A DNA stretch of 64,000 bases from Erwinia sp. S63 (GCF_016625195.1 NZ_JACVUP010000022.1:27763-91762), one strand, 5' to 3'; positions 7,939-16,975 are shown, counted from the stretch's first letter. Notes: generated from the letters alone by a model not told the origin. Program-made: numbers and translations.

Positions 7939-8176
7939 GGTGCTGTTTTTTGCCCAGGTTCGTGAGCTGACCGGCACCAGCACGCTTGAGCTGGCACCGG
8001 AGTATCAGGATGTTGCCATGCTGCGGGCGGCGCTAGCGGGCAAGAGCGATCGTTGGGCGCTGGCGCTCGAATCCGGCAAGTTGCTGGCAGCGGTCAATCA
8101 AACGCTGGTGCCGATGAGCCATCCGCTGCGGGCTGGCGATGAAGTGGCGTTCTTCCCACCGGTCACCGGAGGATGA
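7931..8176 (+). CDS. moaD: Molybdopterin synthase sulfur carrier MoaD
   Basis: 81-aa ubiquitin-fold small subunit of molybdopterin synthase. Its C-terminal Gly-Gly (FFPPVTGG) is thiocarboxylated by MoeB and donates sulfur to precursor Z within the MoaD-MoaE complex. The gene overlaps the end of moaC (ATG 7931 inside the moaC tail) and runs into the moaE start region, implying coupled translation. Confidence 0.96.
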   Translation: MIKVLFFAQVRELTGTSTLELAPEYQDVAMLRAALAGKSDRWALALESGKLLAAVNQTLVPMSHPLRAGDEVAFFPPVTGG

Positions 8177-8178
8177 GC

Positions 8179-8631
8179 ATGACCACTCGCATTCGCGTCG
8201 GCGTTGACCCTTTTGATGTCGGCGAAGAGTATCGTCAACTTGCAGCGCATGACAGTGACGGCGCGGTGGTCACCTTCACCGGCAAAGTGCGCAACCACAA
8301 TCTGGGTGACACCGTGGCCGCTTTAACCCTGGAACACTATCCGGGCATGACGGAAAAAGCGCTGGCGGAAATTGTCGAAGAGGCGCGTCAACGCTGGGCG
8401 TTGCAGCAGGTGACGGTGATCCATCGTGTGGGCGAACTGTTCCCTGGTGATGAAATTGTGTTTGTGGGCGTCAGTAGCGCCCATCGCAGTAGCGCATTTG
8501 CTGCTACCGAGTTCATCATGGATTACCTGAAAACCCGCGCACCGTTCTGGAAGCGTGAAGCCACCGAACAGGGCGATCGTTGGGTCGATGCGCGTGACAG
8601 CGACCATCACGCTGCAGAACGCTGGAAGTAG
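8179..8631 (+). CDS. moaE: Molybdopterin synthase catalytic subunit MoaE
   Basis: Large subunit of molybdopterin synthase; inserts two dithiolene sulfurs into cyclic pyranopterin monophosphate. 150 aa. Conserved GAVVTFTGKVRNHNLGD near residues 28-44, LEHYPGMTEKAL, HRVGELFPGDEIV, and the C-terminal FWKREAT, where the lysine is catalytic. Two ATGs are in frame: 8173 overlaps the moaD stop, but GGAGG (8168-8172) abuts it, while ATG 8179 is 6 bases from GGAGG and gives the E. coli length. I therefore prefer 8179. Last gene of the operon; no clear terminator follows. Confidence 0.96.
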   Translation: MTTRIRVGVDPFDVGEEYRQLAAHDSDGAVVTFTGKVRNHNLGDTVAALTLEHYPGMTEKALAEIVEEARQRWALQQVTVIHRVGELFPGDEIVFVGVSSAHRSSAFAATEFIMDYLKTRAPFWKREATEQGDRWVDARDSDHHAAERWK

Positions 8632-8713
8632 CGCGTAAAACCGACCTGCTCTGATAGCCGTAGCGAGTTGAAAACGTTAAGGTACGGGTTTTGCTGGCCT
8701 GTCAGGGAACAAG

Positions 8714-9808
8714 ATGAACACCACTAAAATGCTCAGAGGCGCGGCGCTGCTCACCGCGCTGGTACTGGCGGGATGTAGTACCAAAAAAGAACCGCAGGCC
8801 CCTGCGCGGCAACCTGCCGACGTCAAATCTCAGATTCAAAAGTTACTGCCGAGCGATGTCAGTCAAAAAAGCGCCTGGGCAGACGACATCTACACCGCGT
8901 TTCGCGTCCAGCAGATCGATCCCAGCGCCAGTAACGTTTGTGCAGTGATCGCGGTGGCCGATCAGGAATCGAATTTCAATGCCGATGCACCGGTGCCGGG
9001 TCTGCCTAAAATCGCCTGGGGCGAAATTGATCGCCGTGCTGCCAAAGTGCACGTTCCGGCGTTCCTGGTGCGCACCGCCTTACTGATTAAATCGCCCACC
9101 GGTGATAGCTACGCCACGCGCCTCGATAAAGTGCGCAGTGAGAAAGAGTTGAGCGCAATTTTTGATGATTTCATCGATATGGTGCCGATGGGGCAGAAGC
9201 TGTTTGGCAATCTCAATCCGATTCACACCGGCGGCCCGATGCAGGTCAGTATCGAATTCGCCGAAGCGCACGCCAAAGGTTATCCGTATTCGATTGATGG
9301 CTCGATTCGTCGTGAGGTGTTTACCCGCCGAGGTGGCATCTACTTTGGCACGCTGCATCTGCTCGGCTATCCAGCGGATTACAGCCAGATGCTGTACCGT
9401 TTTGCCGATTTCAATGCCGGTTGGTACGCCAGTCGTAACGCCGCTTTCCAGGCAGCCGTAGCGCGTGCCAGCGGCATCAAACTGGCGCTGGACGGTGACT
9501 TAATTATGTACGGCAGCGAGCAAGCCGGTTCCACTGAATTAGCGGTGCGCACGTTGAGCAAGCAGCTGGATATGAGCAATCGGGAGATCCGTCGCGATCT
9601 GGAGAAGGGTGATACGGAAAGCTTCAGCAACAGCACGCTCTGGAAGCAGACGTTTATTCTGGCTGATAAAATGGCCGGTAAACGCCTGCCGCGCGAGATG
9701 CTGCCGGGCATTAAACTGGAGAGCCCGAAAATCACCCGCAACCTGACCACCGCCTGGTTTGCCCAGCGCGTAAATGGTCGATATCAACAGTGCTTGACGC
9801 GCCGTTGA
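8714..9808 (+). CDS. DUF1615-family outer-membrane-type lipoprotein
   Basis: 364-aa predicted lipoprotein. A type II signal peptide ends in the lipobox LAGC with Cys at residue 21, followed by STKKEP, so it is probably carried to the outer membrane by Lol (no Asp at +2). The rest matches my memory of the DUF1615 family: a soluble alpha-helical periplasmic domain with VADQESNFNADAPVPGLP near 82-99 and GGPMQVS near 174. The Q-E-S-x-F and G-G-P-M-Q-V-S pattern recalls lytic transglycosylase folds, but that is a guess. It lies between moaE and ybhL, where E. coli has no such gene. Confidence 0.75.
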   Translation: MNTTKMLRGAALLTALVLAGCSTKKEPQAPARQPADVKSQIQKLLPSDVSQKSAWADDIYTAFRVQQIDPSASNVCAVIAVADQESNFNADAPVPGLPKIAWGEIDRRAAKVHVPAFLVRTALLIKSPTGDSYATRLDKVRSEKELSAIFDDFIDMVPMGQKLFGNLNPIHTGGPMQVSIEFAEAHAKGYPYSIDGSIRREVFTRRGGIYFGTLHLLGYPADYSQMLYRFADFNAGWYASRNAAFQAAVARASGIKLALDGDLIMYGSEQAGSTELAVRTLSKQLDMSNREIRRDLEKGDTESFSNSTLWKQTFILADKMAGKRLPREMLPGIKLESPKITRNLTTAWFAQRVNGRYQQCLTRR

Positions 9809-9865
9809 CGCAATGCGGTGTAGACTCCACACTTAGAGCGTTTGTCTAACTTAAAGAGGTGCATC

Positions 9866-10573
9866 ATGGACCGATATCCACGTAATGATTCAATCGTGCA
9901 GCAGGCGTCAACCGGGCTGCAGACGTATATGGCGCAGGTCTATGGCTGGATGACCTGCGGCTTGCTGCTGACTGCGTTTGTCTCCTGGTTTGCGGCGCGC
10001 ACGCCGGCGGTGATGGAACTGGTGTTTGCTAATCGCATCACCTTCTTCGGGCTGATCATTGTGCAGCTGGCAGTGGTCTTTGTGCTGTCGGGCATGGTGC
10101 ATCGTCTGAGCAGTACCTTAGCCACCGGTCTGTTCATGCTCTATTCGGCGCTGACGGGCCTGACGCTGGCAAGTATTTTCCTCGTCTACACCTATTCATC
10201 TATCGCCAGCACCTTCTTCGTGACAGCGGGGATGTTCGGTGCCATGAGCTTCTACGGTTACACCACCAAGCGCGATCTCAGCCGCTTTGGCAGCCTGCTG
10301 TTTATGGCATTGATTGGTATCGTACTGGCGTCACTGGTGAACTTCTGGCTGAAAAGCCCGGCGCTGATGTGGGCGATCACCTATATCGGCGTGGTGGTGT
10401 TTGTCGGTTTGACCGCGTATGACACTCAGAAGCTGAAATCGATTGGCGAAACCATCAACGTTAATGACAAAGAGAATCTGCGTCGCTACTCAATCATGGG
10501 TGCATTGACGCTGTATCTCGACTTCATCAACCTGTTCCTGATGCTGCTGCGTATTTTCGGCAACCGTCGTTAA
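9866..10573 (+). CDS. ybhL: Bax inhibitor-1 family membrane protein YbhL
   Basis: 235-aa inner-membrane protein of the BI-1/TMBIM (LifeGuard) family with seven hydrophobic segments. The family includes a bacterial pH-sensitive calcium leak channel (Bacillus YetJ); the E. coli role is unknown. GLQTYMAQVYGWMTCGLLL (residues 16-34) and the terminal LYLDFINLFLMLLRIFGNRR are almost identical to E. coli YbhL. The start is ATG 9866 (MDRYPRNDSIVQ) with AAAGAGG 6 bases upstream, rather than the in-frame codon at 9842. Confidence 0.95.
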   Translation: MDRYPRNDSIVQQASTGLQTYMAQVYGWMTCGLLLTAFVSWFAARTPAVMELVFANRITFFGLIIVQLAVVFVLSGMVHRLSSTLATGLFMLYSALTGLTLASIFLVYTYSSIASTFFVTAGMFGAMSFYGYTTKRDLSRFGSLLFMALIGIVLASLVNFWLKSPALMWAITYIGVVVFVGLTAYDTQKLKSIGETINVNDKENLRRYSIMGALTLYLDFINLFLMLLRIFGNRR

Positions 10574-10604
10574 CTCTGCAGCACCGCTGCTGGCTGGTAT
10601 CAAT

Positions 10605-10646
10605 GCGCCCCCTACAACATCCGAACAGGATGCTTGTAGGGGGCGC
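10605..10646. repeat. Long hairpin between ybhL and ybhN
   Basis: An 18-base arm at 10605-10622 (GCGCCCCCTACAACATCC) pairs with 10628-10646 over a 5-base loop, with a single bulge. It lies between convergent genes. There is no U-run on either side, so it is more likely a dispersed REP-like repeat or an RNA-stabilising hairpin than a standard terminator. Confidence 0.65.
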
Positions 10647-10753
10647 AATGGATTTTGGCCAGCGCGTATCAATGTCGACCGCATCAATCTGCACAGAATT
10701 TTGTCGGGTGCGCCATTGATGGCGCCCACCGCGCGTGAGTGATTTCTCCCCGG

Positions 10754-11728
10754 TTATCCCGCGTCTGATTTGGCCATCTTCTGTTCATTCTTCTGCCGAA
10801 GATGTTTTGCGCGGCTCTCCAGCATCAGATACAACACCAGCGCCAGCAGCAGCGGCAAAATAAAGTACAGCACGCGATAGGCCAGCAGGGCGGCAATGAT
10901 GGTGCCGTGCGAAACATGCTCGCCAGCCAGCAGCGCCAGAAATACCGCTTCTAACACCCCGATGCCCGCCGGAATATGAATGATCACCCCTGCAATACTG
11001 CTGATCAGCAGCACTCCCAGTACTTGCGGATAATCCACCTGACGCGCCAGCAGCAGCCAGATAATGGTGCCCATCACCAGCCAGTTTGCGCTTGAAACAG
11101 CAAACTGAATCAGCGCCATGCGCAGCGACGGCAGCTGTAGATGTTGCCCCTTTATCGTCCAGCGACGTTTTTTCGCAAAAGCACAGGCCCACAAATAAAT
11201 CGCCACCAGCACTAACAGCACGGCACCAATAATGCGCAGGGTGTTTTCGCCGATAAACCAGCGCGGCGGAATCGGCACCATGCCGGCGACAAACACCACG
11301 CCCGCCAGCAGGAGATAGCCGAGCCAGTTGGTGGCGATACTCATGGAAAAGATGCGTGTGATGGTGCCACCGGGCAGGCCGAGGCGGGAATAGAGGCGAT
11401 AACGCATCGCCACGCCGCCGACCCAGGTGCTGAGCGTCAAGTTAAAGGCGTAGCAGATAAACGACACCAGCATCACCTGACGCTTTGCCAGTTTGTGTCC
11501 ACAGTAGGCGCGGCCGATTAAGTCATACACGCCATAGGTGAGATAGCTGACCACCACCAGCGCCGCTGCGCCCAGCACCACATAGCGGTTGTAGCCGACG
11601 ATCACCTGATAAACGTCCTGCCAGTTCACTTTGCGCGCATAGATCACCAGCAGTACGATCACCGCAATAAAGAACAGCCAGGTGAGGATTTTCTTGGCCC
11701 ACTGCCAGCGCGAATGTTTTTTGCTCAT
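10754..11728 (-). CDS. ybhN: UPF0104 membrane protein YbhN (LPG-synthase/flippase-like TM domain)
   Basis: 324-aa polytopic inner-membrane protein with about eight hydrophobic segments and basic ends. It belongs to the family related to the membrane domain of lysylphosphatidylglycerol synthase/flippase MprF, without the aminoacyl-transfer domain. The segment CYAFNLTLSTWVGGVAMRYR (near 91-110) and HIPAGIGVLEAVF (near 250) are conserved with E. coli YbhN. It begins at the end of clsB with a one-base stop-start overlap. Sharing an operon with a cardiolipin synthase suggests a role in phospholipid handling, which is inference. Confidence 0.93.
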   Translation of the reverse strand: MSKKHSRWQWAKKILTWLFFIAVIVLLVIYARKVNWQDVYQVIVGYNRYVVLGAAALVVVSYLTYGVYDLIGRAYCGHKLAKRQVMLVSFICYAFNLTLSTWVGGVAMRYRLYSRLGLPGGTITRIFSMSIATNWLGYLLLAGVVFVAGMVPIPPRWFIGENTLRIIGAVLLVLVAIYLWACAFAKKRRWTIKGQHLQLPSLRMALIQFAVSSANWLVMGTIIWLLLARQVDYPQVLGVLLISSIAGVIIHIPAGIGVLEAVFLALLAGEHVSHGTIIAALLAYRVLYFILPLLLALVLYLMLESRAKHLRQKNEQKMAKSDAG

Positions 11729-12972
11729 CAGGGTTTCGCTCCTTCGTTGCCGGTTTCGACCCGATCCTGGGTTTCCATTTCCGGTTGCACGGGGGGATCA
11801 ACCTGCGCCAGCAGCGGCGTGTGTGCGGGCAACCAACCGGCAATGGCCGGGAAGTGACGCAGGAAATGGAACACAATCACGCTTTTGATGAGATGCCACC
11901 AGGTGCGTGGCGGCAGCTTGTCATCCTGCACGCGCACACAATCGTGCTGAAGCAGGGTTTCCAGATTGTCACGCAGCGTCTGATTGAAAGTGCGATCGTG
12001 CACGATGAGATTGGCTTCCAGATTGAGCGATAAACTCAACGGATCAAGATTACTTGAACCCACGGTGGCCCAGTGTTGATCCTGCACCGCAATTTTGCCG
12101 TGCAGCGGGCGACGGCAATATTCATAAACCTCAACCCCGGCATCCACCAGATAGTTGTAAAGCAGCTCGGCGCCCACTTTGACAATCGGCATATCCGGTT
12201 CACCCTGCACGATGAGACGAACGCGCACGCCACGCTGTGCGGCGCTGCGCATTTCACGTAACAGGCGATAGCCAGGGAAGAAATAGGCATTAGCGATGAT
12301 GACGTCCTGTTTGGCCTTGCGCAGCATATCGAGATAGTGCTGCTCAATGTCGTCGCGATGGTCGTCATTATCGCGATAAACAAACAGCACCTGCGCCTCG
12401 CCGGGCATCGCATTAACCGCCAGCCGCTGTGAACGTCCTCCCCACCAGCGCCGTGTGGTCTGCTTGCTGCCGATGGCCTGCTGTACATAGCGGGCGATAT
12501 CCAGCACCACCGGTCCCGTCACCTCGACTGCATAATCCTGCTTCGCCTCCGGGCCGTAATCGGTATTGTGCTCTGCAGAGAAGTTGATGCCGCCGACAAA
12601 GGCGAGGGCATCATCCACCACCACGATTTTACGATGCAGGCGACGGAACACGTTGGTGCGCATGCCCAGCACCAGCGGGCGCGGATCGTAATAGAGAAAA
12701 CGGACGCCGGCTTCAGTCAGCGTGTTCACAAAGGCGTCGGAGAGATCGTGTGAACCGTAGCCATCCACCATCACCTCGACTTTCACGCCACGCTGCGCCG
12801 CCGCCAGCAGATCGCCATGCAGCGCGTTGCCAACGTCATCCTCAAACAGAATAAACGTCTCCAGCAGCAGCGAACGCTCAGCACGCTGAATGGCTGCTGA
12901 AACGCAGGGGAAGAACTGCTCGCCGTTCTCCAGCAACCGCAACTGGTTGCCCTCACGCCAGCTGAAATTCAT
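11728..12972 (-). CDS. clsB: Cardiolipin synthase B
   Basis: 414-aa phospholipase-D superfamily enzyme (formerly YbhO). E. coli ClsB makes cardiolipin and can also transphosphatidylate phosphatidylethanolamine to phosphatidylglycerol. Both HKD motifs are visible: H-R-K-IVVVDD-A (near residue 113) and H-G-K-IAVQDQ-H-WATVGSSNLD (near 291). There is no N-terminal membrane segment, as in E. coli ClsB. The PETMETQDRVET-like tail is conserved. It overlaps the end of ybhP by 4 bases and the start of ybhN by 1, so the three genes form one operon. Confidence 0.96.
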   Translation of the reverse strand: MNFSWREGNQLRLLENGEQFFPCVSAAIQRAERSLLLETFILFEDDVGNALHGDLLAAAQRGVKVEVMVDGYGSHDLSDAFVNTLTEAGVRFLYYDPRPLVLGMRTNVFRRLHRKIVVVDDALAFVGGINFSAEHNTDYGPEAKQDYAVEVTGPVVLDIARYVQQAIGSKQTTRRWWGGRSQRLAVNAMPGEAQVLFVYRDNDDHRDDIEQHYLDMLRKAKQDVIIANAYFFPGYRLLREMRSAAQRGVRVRLIVQGEPDMPIVKVGAELLYNYLVDAGVEVYEYCRRPLHGKIAVQDQHWATVGSSNLDPLSLSLNLEANLIVHDRTFNQTLRDNLETLLQHDCVRVQDDKLPPRTWWHLIKSVIVFHFLRHFPAIAGWLPAHTPLLAQVDPPVQPEMETQDRVETGNEGAKP

Positions 12973-13730
12973 AAGAAAATCTCCACGGCCAGGGGAGCGT
13001 GATCGGAAAGGTGTGACCAGGGTTTGACCGGCAGCGCCCAGGGCTGGCTCACGGTGGCGTTACGGATATAGATACGATCCAGTCGCAGCAGCGGAAAACG
13101 TGCCGGGAAGGTGCGTGCCGGGCGGCCGTTCTTCATGCTGAACACTTCCTGCAACCCCGCGCTGCGTTTCAGGAAGCGGTTGGCGTGCACCTGCCAGTCG
13201 TTGAAATCCCCGGCCACCACCAGCGGTGCATCGTGCGGCAGGGCATTGATGCGATCGCTCATCATCTTCATCTGTGCCTGACGATGCTGCGCTTTTAACC
13301 CTAGATGCACACAGATGACATGCAGCGGATCGGGGCGATCCGGCAGGCGAATCTGACAGTGCAACATGCCGCGCTTTTCGCTTCCCGCCACAGAAATATC
13401 GAGATTTTCATATTCAATAATGGGGAAACGTGACAATATCGCGTTCCCGTGATGTCCCTCGGGATAAACTGCGTTACGGCCATAGGCAAAATCATGCCAC
13501 ATGGTATCGGCCAGATATTCGTAATGAGAGTTTTCCGGCCAGTTCTCAATGTGCAGCGAATGGATAGCGTGGGTGCCCATCACCTCTTGCAGGAAGACAA
13601 TATCCGCCGAGGTGGCGCGGACTGCGTCACGCAATTCCGGCAGGATAAAGCGACGGTTAAAGCTGGTGAACCCCTTGTGGGTATTGATCGTCAGGACTTT
13701 AAATGAAAATCCTTGCGTGTTTTGTGGCAT
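12969..13730 (-). CDS. ybhP: Endonuclease/exonuclease/phosphatase-family protein YbhP
   Basis: 253-aa member of the Mg-dependent EEP superfamily (DNase I-like fold); substrate unknown, and family members cleave nucleic acid, inositol phosphates or sphingomyelin. Motifs: LTINTHKGF with the metal-binding Asn (14-22), LQEVMG with the metal-binding Glu (about 47), VAGDFNDW near 171, and the C-terminal LSDHAPL. No signal peptide is seen. It is the first gene of the ybhP-clsB-ybhN operon, so a lipid headgroup or phosphodiester substrate is possible. Confidence 0.93.
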   Translation of the reverse strand: MPQNTQGFSFKVLTINTHKGFTSFNRRFILPELRDAVRATSADIVFLQEVMGTHAIHSLHIENWPENSHYEYLADTMWHDFAYGRNAVYPEGHHGNAILSRFPIIEYENLDISVAGSEKRGMLHCQIRLPDRPDPLHVICVHLGLKAQHRQAQMKMMSDRINALPHDAPLVVAGDFNDWQVHANRFLKRSAGLQEVFSMKNGRPARTFPARFPLLRLDRIYIRNATVSQPWALPVKPWSHLSDHAPLAVEIFL

Positions 13731-13906
13731 ACTTCGACGCGCTCCTTTTCATCATCAACAGCACAAAGTGTAGTCTTTGTCACAAATGGATGGTGATGGA
13801 CGCAGAAAATTAGGGCGTTATCCGAAATTTGCTTTACATTGAGGAAATCCGTCTGGCCGCAGCCAGATACACTTGGGCGACCTGTTGGGTCTGCCAGGAG
13901 AAGAGA

Positions 13907-14299
13907 ATGAAATGGTCTAATCGTGTTCAGATCGTTACCGGTCAAACCTGTTTGCATATTGCGATGCACCTGCTGGTGATCGCCGCGCTGGTTTGGGGCT
14001 GGAAACACAAGGCGCTGGTTGAAGTGAGCAGTACCCTGGTAGCAGCTTATGCGGTGGTGTTTATCGCCATGCTGGCTCTGCAGCGTAGTGCCCGTTTACG
14101 TCGCATGGGTGACGCGCTGGAAGAAGTCACGACAACGTACTACTTCGGCGCGGCGATGCTGACGCTGTTCCTGATCTCCCGTTTCATCCACAACAACCTG
14201 TTGATCGGTTGCCTGGGCGTGGTGATGTTGGTGGGTCCGGCGCTGGTATCACTGCTGGCGAAAGAACCCGCGCATCGCGTGGAGAAAAAGCGCAGCTAA
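13907..14299 (+). CDS. ybhQ: Inner-membrane protein YbhQ
   Basis: 130-aa small membrane protein with four predicted hydrophobic segments and a basic C-terminus. It matches E. coli YbhQ at both ends (MKW-x-RV, GPALVSLLAK) and in the middle (EE-TTTYYFGAA). Function unknown. Start is ATG 13907, with GGAGAAG just upstream; the longer frame from 13829 adds 26 unconserved residues. It is divergent from ybhP and followed by a strong terminator. Confidence 0.9.
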   Translation: MKWSNRVQIVTGQTCLHIAMHLLVIAALVWGWKHKALVEVSSTLVAAYAVVFIAMLALQRSARLRRMGDALEEVTTTYYFGAAMLTLFLISRFIHNNLLIGCLGVVMLVGPALVSLLAKEPAHRVEKKRS

Positions 14300-14321
14300 G
14301 CGAAAGCTCAGTTGCGAACCG

Positions 14322-14349
14322 AAAGGAGCCGCATGCGGCTCCTTTTTTG
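14322..14349 (+). terminator. Rho-independent terminator of ybhQ
   Basis: AGGAGCCG and CGGCTCCT form an 8-base-pair stem around CATG, followed by TTTTTT. It starts about 22 bases after the ybhQ stop. Confidence 0.9.
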
Positions 14350-14600
14350 TTATGCGCAGCGCAATAACGGGCGCAGAGAGCAACGGCGCGACTCGTGCCA
14401 CAACGGGAAGACTACCAACATCATGTTACAGCGCCGTGACTATTGTCAGTCGCGGTGGCAGCGGAAACCTGCTAAACTCCCGCCCTTACGCATGGTAGTT
14501 TGTGCCCTTTTCACACGTGAGCCCACCAGGCTTGCGTCATATACCCCCTGAAAACTACATCGCTGACGGCGAACAGGGCGGTTCGGAGTAATACACCTGC
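14350..14600. other. Leader region before rhlE
   Basis: About 250 bases with no credible gene; the frame 14312-14551 starts in the ybhQ terminator and encodes an Arg/Cys-rich peptide of no known family. It should hold the rhlE promoter, but I cannot assign it confidently. RhlE leaders may be long, and the GGAG at 14584-14587 is 13 bases from the ATG. Confidence 0.4.
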
Positions 14601-16007
14601 ATGTCATTTGACTCTCTCGGCTTAAGTGCCGATATTTTGCGTGCGGTAGCGGAACAAGGCTACCAGGAACCGACGCCGATTCAGCGTCAGGCTATTCCCG
14701 TGGTGCTGGCGGGTCGTGACCTGCTGGCGAGCGCCCAAACCGGTACCGGTAAAACCGCCGGTTTCACGCTGCCACTGTTGCAGCGTCTCACTGCGAATCC
14801 TTCTAACGCGCGCGGCCGTCGTCCGGTGCGTGCGTTGATCCTCACCCCAACCCGTGAACTGGCGGCGCAGGTGGGCGAGAACGTCCGTGAGTACAGTCAA
14901 TACCTTAATATCCGTTCACTGGTGGTCTTCGGTGGCGTGAGCATCAACCCGCAGATGATGAAACTGCGCGGTGGTGTGGATGTGCTGGTAGCGACGCCAG
15001 GCCGTCTGCTGGATCTGGCGCATCAAAATGCGGTTGATCTGTCACAGGTTGAAATTCTGGTACTGGATGAAGCGGATCGCATGCTCGATATGGGCTTCAT
15101 CCATGACATCCGCCGTGTACTGGCGCGTCTGCCGGCAAAACGTCAGAACCTGCTGTTCTCTGCCACCTTCTCAGATGAGATCAAAACCCTGGCGGAAAAA
15201 CTGCTCACCAACCCAGAGCAGGTTGAAGTGGCGCGTCGTAACACCGCCTCTGAGCAAGTTTCACAGCAAGTACACTTCGTTGATAAGAAGCGTAAGCGGG
15301 AACTGCTGTCGCTGATGATTGGTCGTGACAACTGGCAGCAAGTGCTGGTGTTCACCCGTACCAAACATGGCGCCAACCATCTGGCTGAGCAGCTGAACAA
15401 AGATGGCATCACTGCAGCGGCAATCCACGGCAACAAAAGCCAGGGCGCGCGTACCCGTGCGTTAGCTGACTTCAAATCCGGTGGCATTCGTGTGTTGGTG
15501 GCAACGGATATCGCCGCGCGTGGTCTGGACATCGAAGAATTGCCACACGTGGTGAACTACGAGCTGCCAAACGTGGCGGAAGATTACGTCCACCGTATCG
15601 GTCGTACCGGCCGTGCTGCGGCAACCGGCGCTGCGCTGTCACTGGTGTGTGTTGATGAACACAAACTGCTGCGTGATATTGAGCGTTTGCTGAAGCGTGA
15701 GATTCCGCGCATTGAGCTGGAAGGTTTCGAAGTAGATCCTAGCATCAAAGCGGAACCGATCCAGAATGGTCGCCAGCAGCAGGGTCGCGGCCAGGGCCGT
15801 GGTCAGGGTGGCCAGGGGCGTGGTCAGGGCGGTAACGTCTCTCGTCCGCACAGCGGCAACGGTCAGCGTCCACAGGGTGGCAATGGCGCACGTCCACAGG
15901 GCGAAGCGCGTCCTGCACGTCGTCAGGGCAGCAGTGCCGCTCAAAACGCGCCAGCCGCCAACAGCGGTCGTCGTCGTCCGGCAGCGAAAAAGAGCGGGAA
16001 CATCTAA
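14601..16007 (+). CDS. rhlE: DEAD-box RNA helicase RhlE
   Basis: 468-aa ATP-dependent RNA helicase acting in ribosome maturation and RNA turnover. Ordered motifs: Q-motif (GYQEPTPIQRQAIP), motif I AQTGTGKTAGF (44-54), PTRELAAQV, motif II DEAD, SATFS, and motif VI HRIGRTGRA near 335. The last 90 residues are low-complexity and basic, with GQGRGQGG-type repeats (near 390-415) and KPAAKK-like ends, typical of RhlE RNA-binding tails. dusC follows after 4 bases, so both are probably cotranscribed. Confidence 0.97.
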   Translation: MSFDSLGLSADILRAVAEQGYQEPTPIQRQAIPVVLAGRDLLASAQTGTGKTAGFTLPLLQRLTANPSNARGRRPVRALILTPTRELAAQVGENVREYSQYLNIRSLVVFGGVSINPQMMKLRGGVDVLVATPGRLLDLAHQNAVDLSQVEILVLDEADRMLDMGFIHDIRRVLARLPAKRQNLLFSATFSDEIKTLAEKLLTNPEQVEVARRNTASEQVSQQVHFVDKKRKRELLSLMIGRDNWQQVLVFTRTKHGANHLAEQLNKDGITAAAIHGNKSQGARTRALADFKSGGIRVLVATDIAARGLDIEELPHVVNYELPNVAEDYVHRIGRTGRAAATGAALSLVCVDEHKLLRDIERLLKREIPRIELEGFEVDPSIKAEPIQNGRQQQGRGQGRGQGGQGRGQGGNVSRPHSGNGQRPQGGNGARPQGEARPARRQGSSAAQNAPAANSGRRRPAAKKSGNI

Positions 16008-16011
16008 CGCG

Positions 16012-16968
16012 ATGAGGGTATTACTGGCGCCGATGGAGGGCGTGCTGGATTCGCTGGTACGCGAACTGCTCTCCGGGGTAAATGATTATGATCTGTGCGT
16101 TACTGAGTTTTTACGCGTGGTCGATCAGCTGCTGCCAGTAAAATCCTTCTACCGTTTGTGTCCCGAGCTGCACAACAGCAGCCGAACGGCTTCCGGTACG
16201 CGCGTGCGTATGCAGCTACTCGGGCAATATCCTGAGTGGCTGGCAGAAAACGCCGCGCGCGCGGTAGAACTCGGCTCCTGGGGCGTCGATCTCAACTGCG
16301 GCTGTCCATCAAAACTGGTGAACGGTAGCGGCGGCGGCGCCACCTTACTCAAAGATCCTGAGCTGATTTATCGCGGCGCGAAAGCGATGCGTGAAGCCGT
16401 GCCCGATCACCTTCCCGTTACGGTGAAAGTGCGTCTCGGATGGGATTCGGGTGAGCGCCGCTTTGAAATTGCCGACGCGGTGCAGCAGGCCGGTGCCAGC
16501 GAACTGGTGGTGCACGGCCGCACCAAAGAAGATGGCTACCGCGCTGAGAGCATCAACTGGCAGGCGATTGGTGAAATTCGCCAGCGTCTGTCGATTCCGG
16601 TGATCGCCAACGGTGAGATCTGGAGCTGGCAGGATGCGCAAGACTGTCTGCGCATCACCGGTTGCGATGCGGTAATGCTGGGTCGCGGTGCGCTCAACAT
16701 CCCGAACCTCGGCCGTGTGGTGAAATACAATGAAGCGCCAATGCCGTGGCCGGATGTGGTCGAACTGCTGCTGAAGTACACGCAGCTGGAGAAGCAGGGC
16801 GATACCGGCATGTACCACGTTGCACGCATCAAACAGTGGCTCGGCTATCTGCGAAAAGCCTATAACGAAGCCGATGGGCTGTTCAGTGAGATCCGCACTC
16901 TGCGCGTATCTGCTGAGATTGCCACGGCAATTGAGCGCCACGCCCTTCAGTTAACCGCACCGGTTTAA
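16012..16968 (+). CDS. dusC: tRNA-dihydrouridine(16) synthase DusC
   Basis: 318-aa flavoenzyme that reduces U16 of tRNA using FMN and NADPH. Start ATG 16012 gives MRVLLAPMEGVLDSLVRELL, identical in pattern to E. coli DusC (YohI); the longer frame from 15766 only overlaps rhlE. Landmarks: APMEG (6-10), catalytic Cys in LNCGCPSK (near 98), VKVRLGW, HGRT, and IANGEIW. In E. coli dusC lies in the yoh region, far from rhlE, so the 4-base spacing here marks a rearrangement joint and makes a helicase-tRNA modification operon. Confidence 0.97.
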   Translation: MRVLLAPMEGVLDSLVRELLSGVNDYDLCVTEFLRVVDQLLPVKSFYRLCPELHNSSRTASGTRVRMQLLGQYPEWLAENAARAVELGSWGVDLNCGCPSKLVNGSGGGATLLKDPELIYRGAKAMREAVPDHLPVTVKVRLGWDSGERRFEIADAVQQAGASELVVHGRTKEDGYRAESINWQAIGEIRQRLSIPVIANGEIWSWQDAQDCLRITGCDAVMLGRGALNIPNLGRVVKYNEAPMPWPDVVELLLKYTQLEKQGDTGMYHVARIKQWLGYLRKAYNEADGLFSEIRTLRVSAEIATAIERHALQLTAPV

Positions 16969-16975
16969 CCCTTCC

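Noticed and set aside
10605..10646. Terminator for ybhL
   Set aside because: The hairpin is strong but has no U-tract on either strand, so it is listed as a repeat.
14312..14551. 79-codon frame after ybhQ
   Set aside because: It starts within the terminator hairpin and encodes an Arg/Cys-rich peptide without a known relative.
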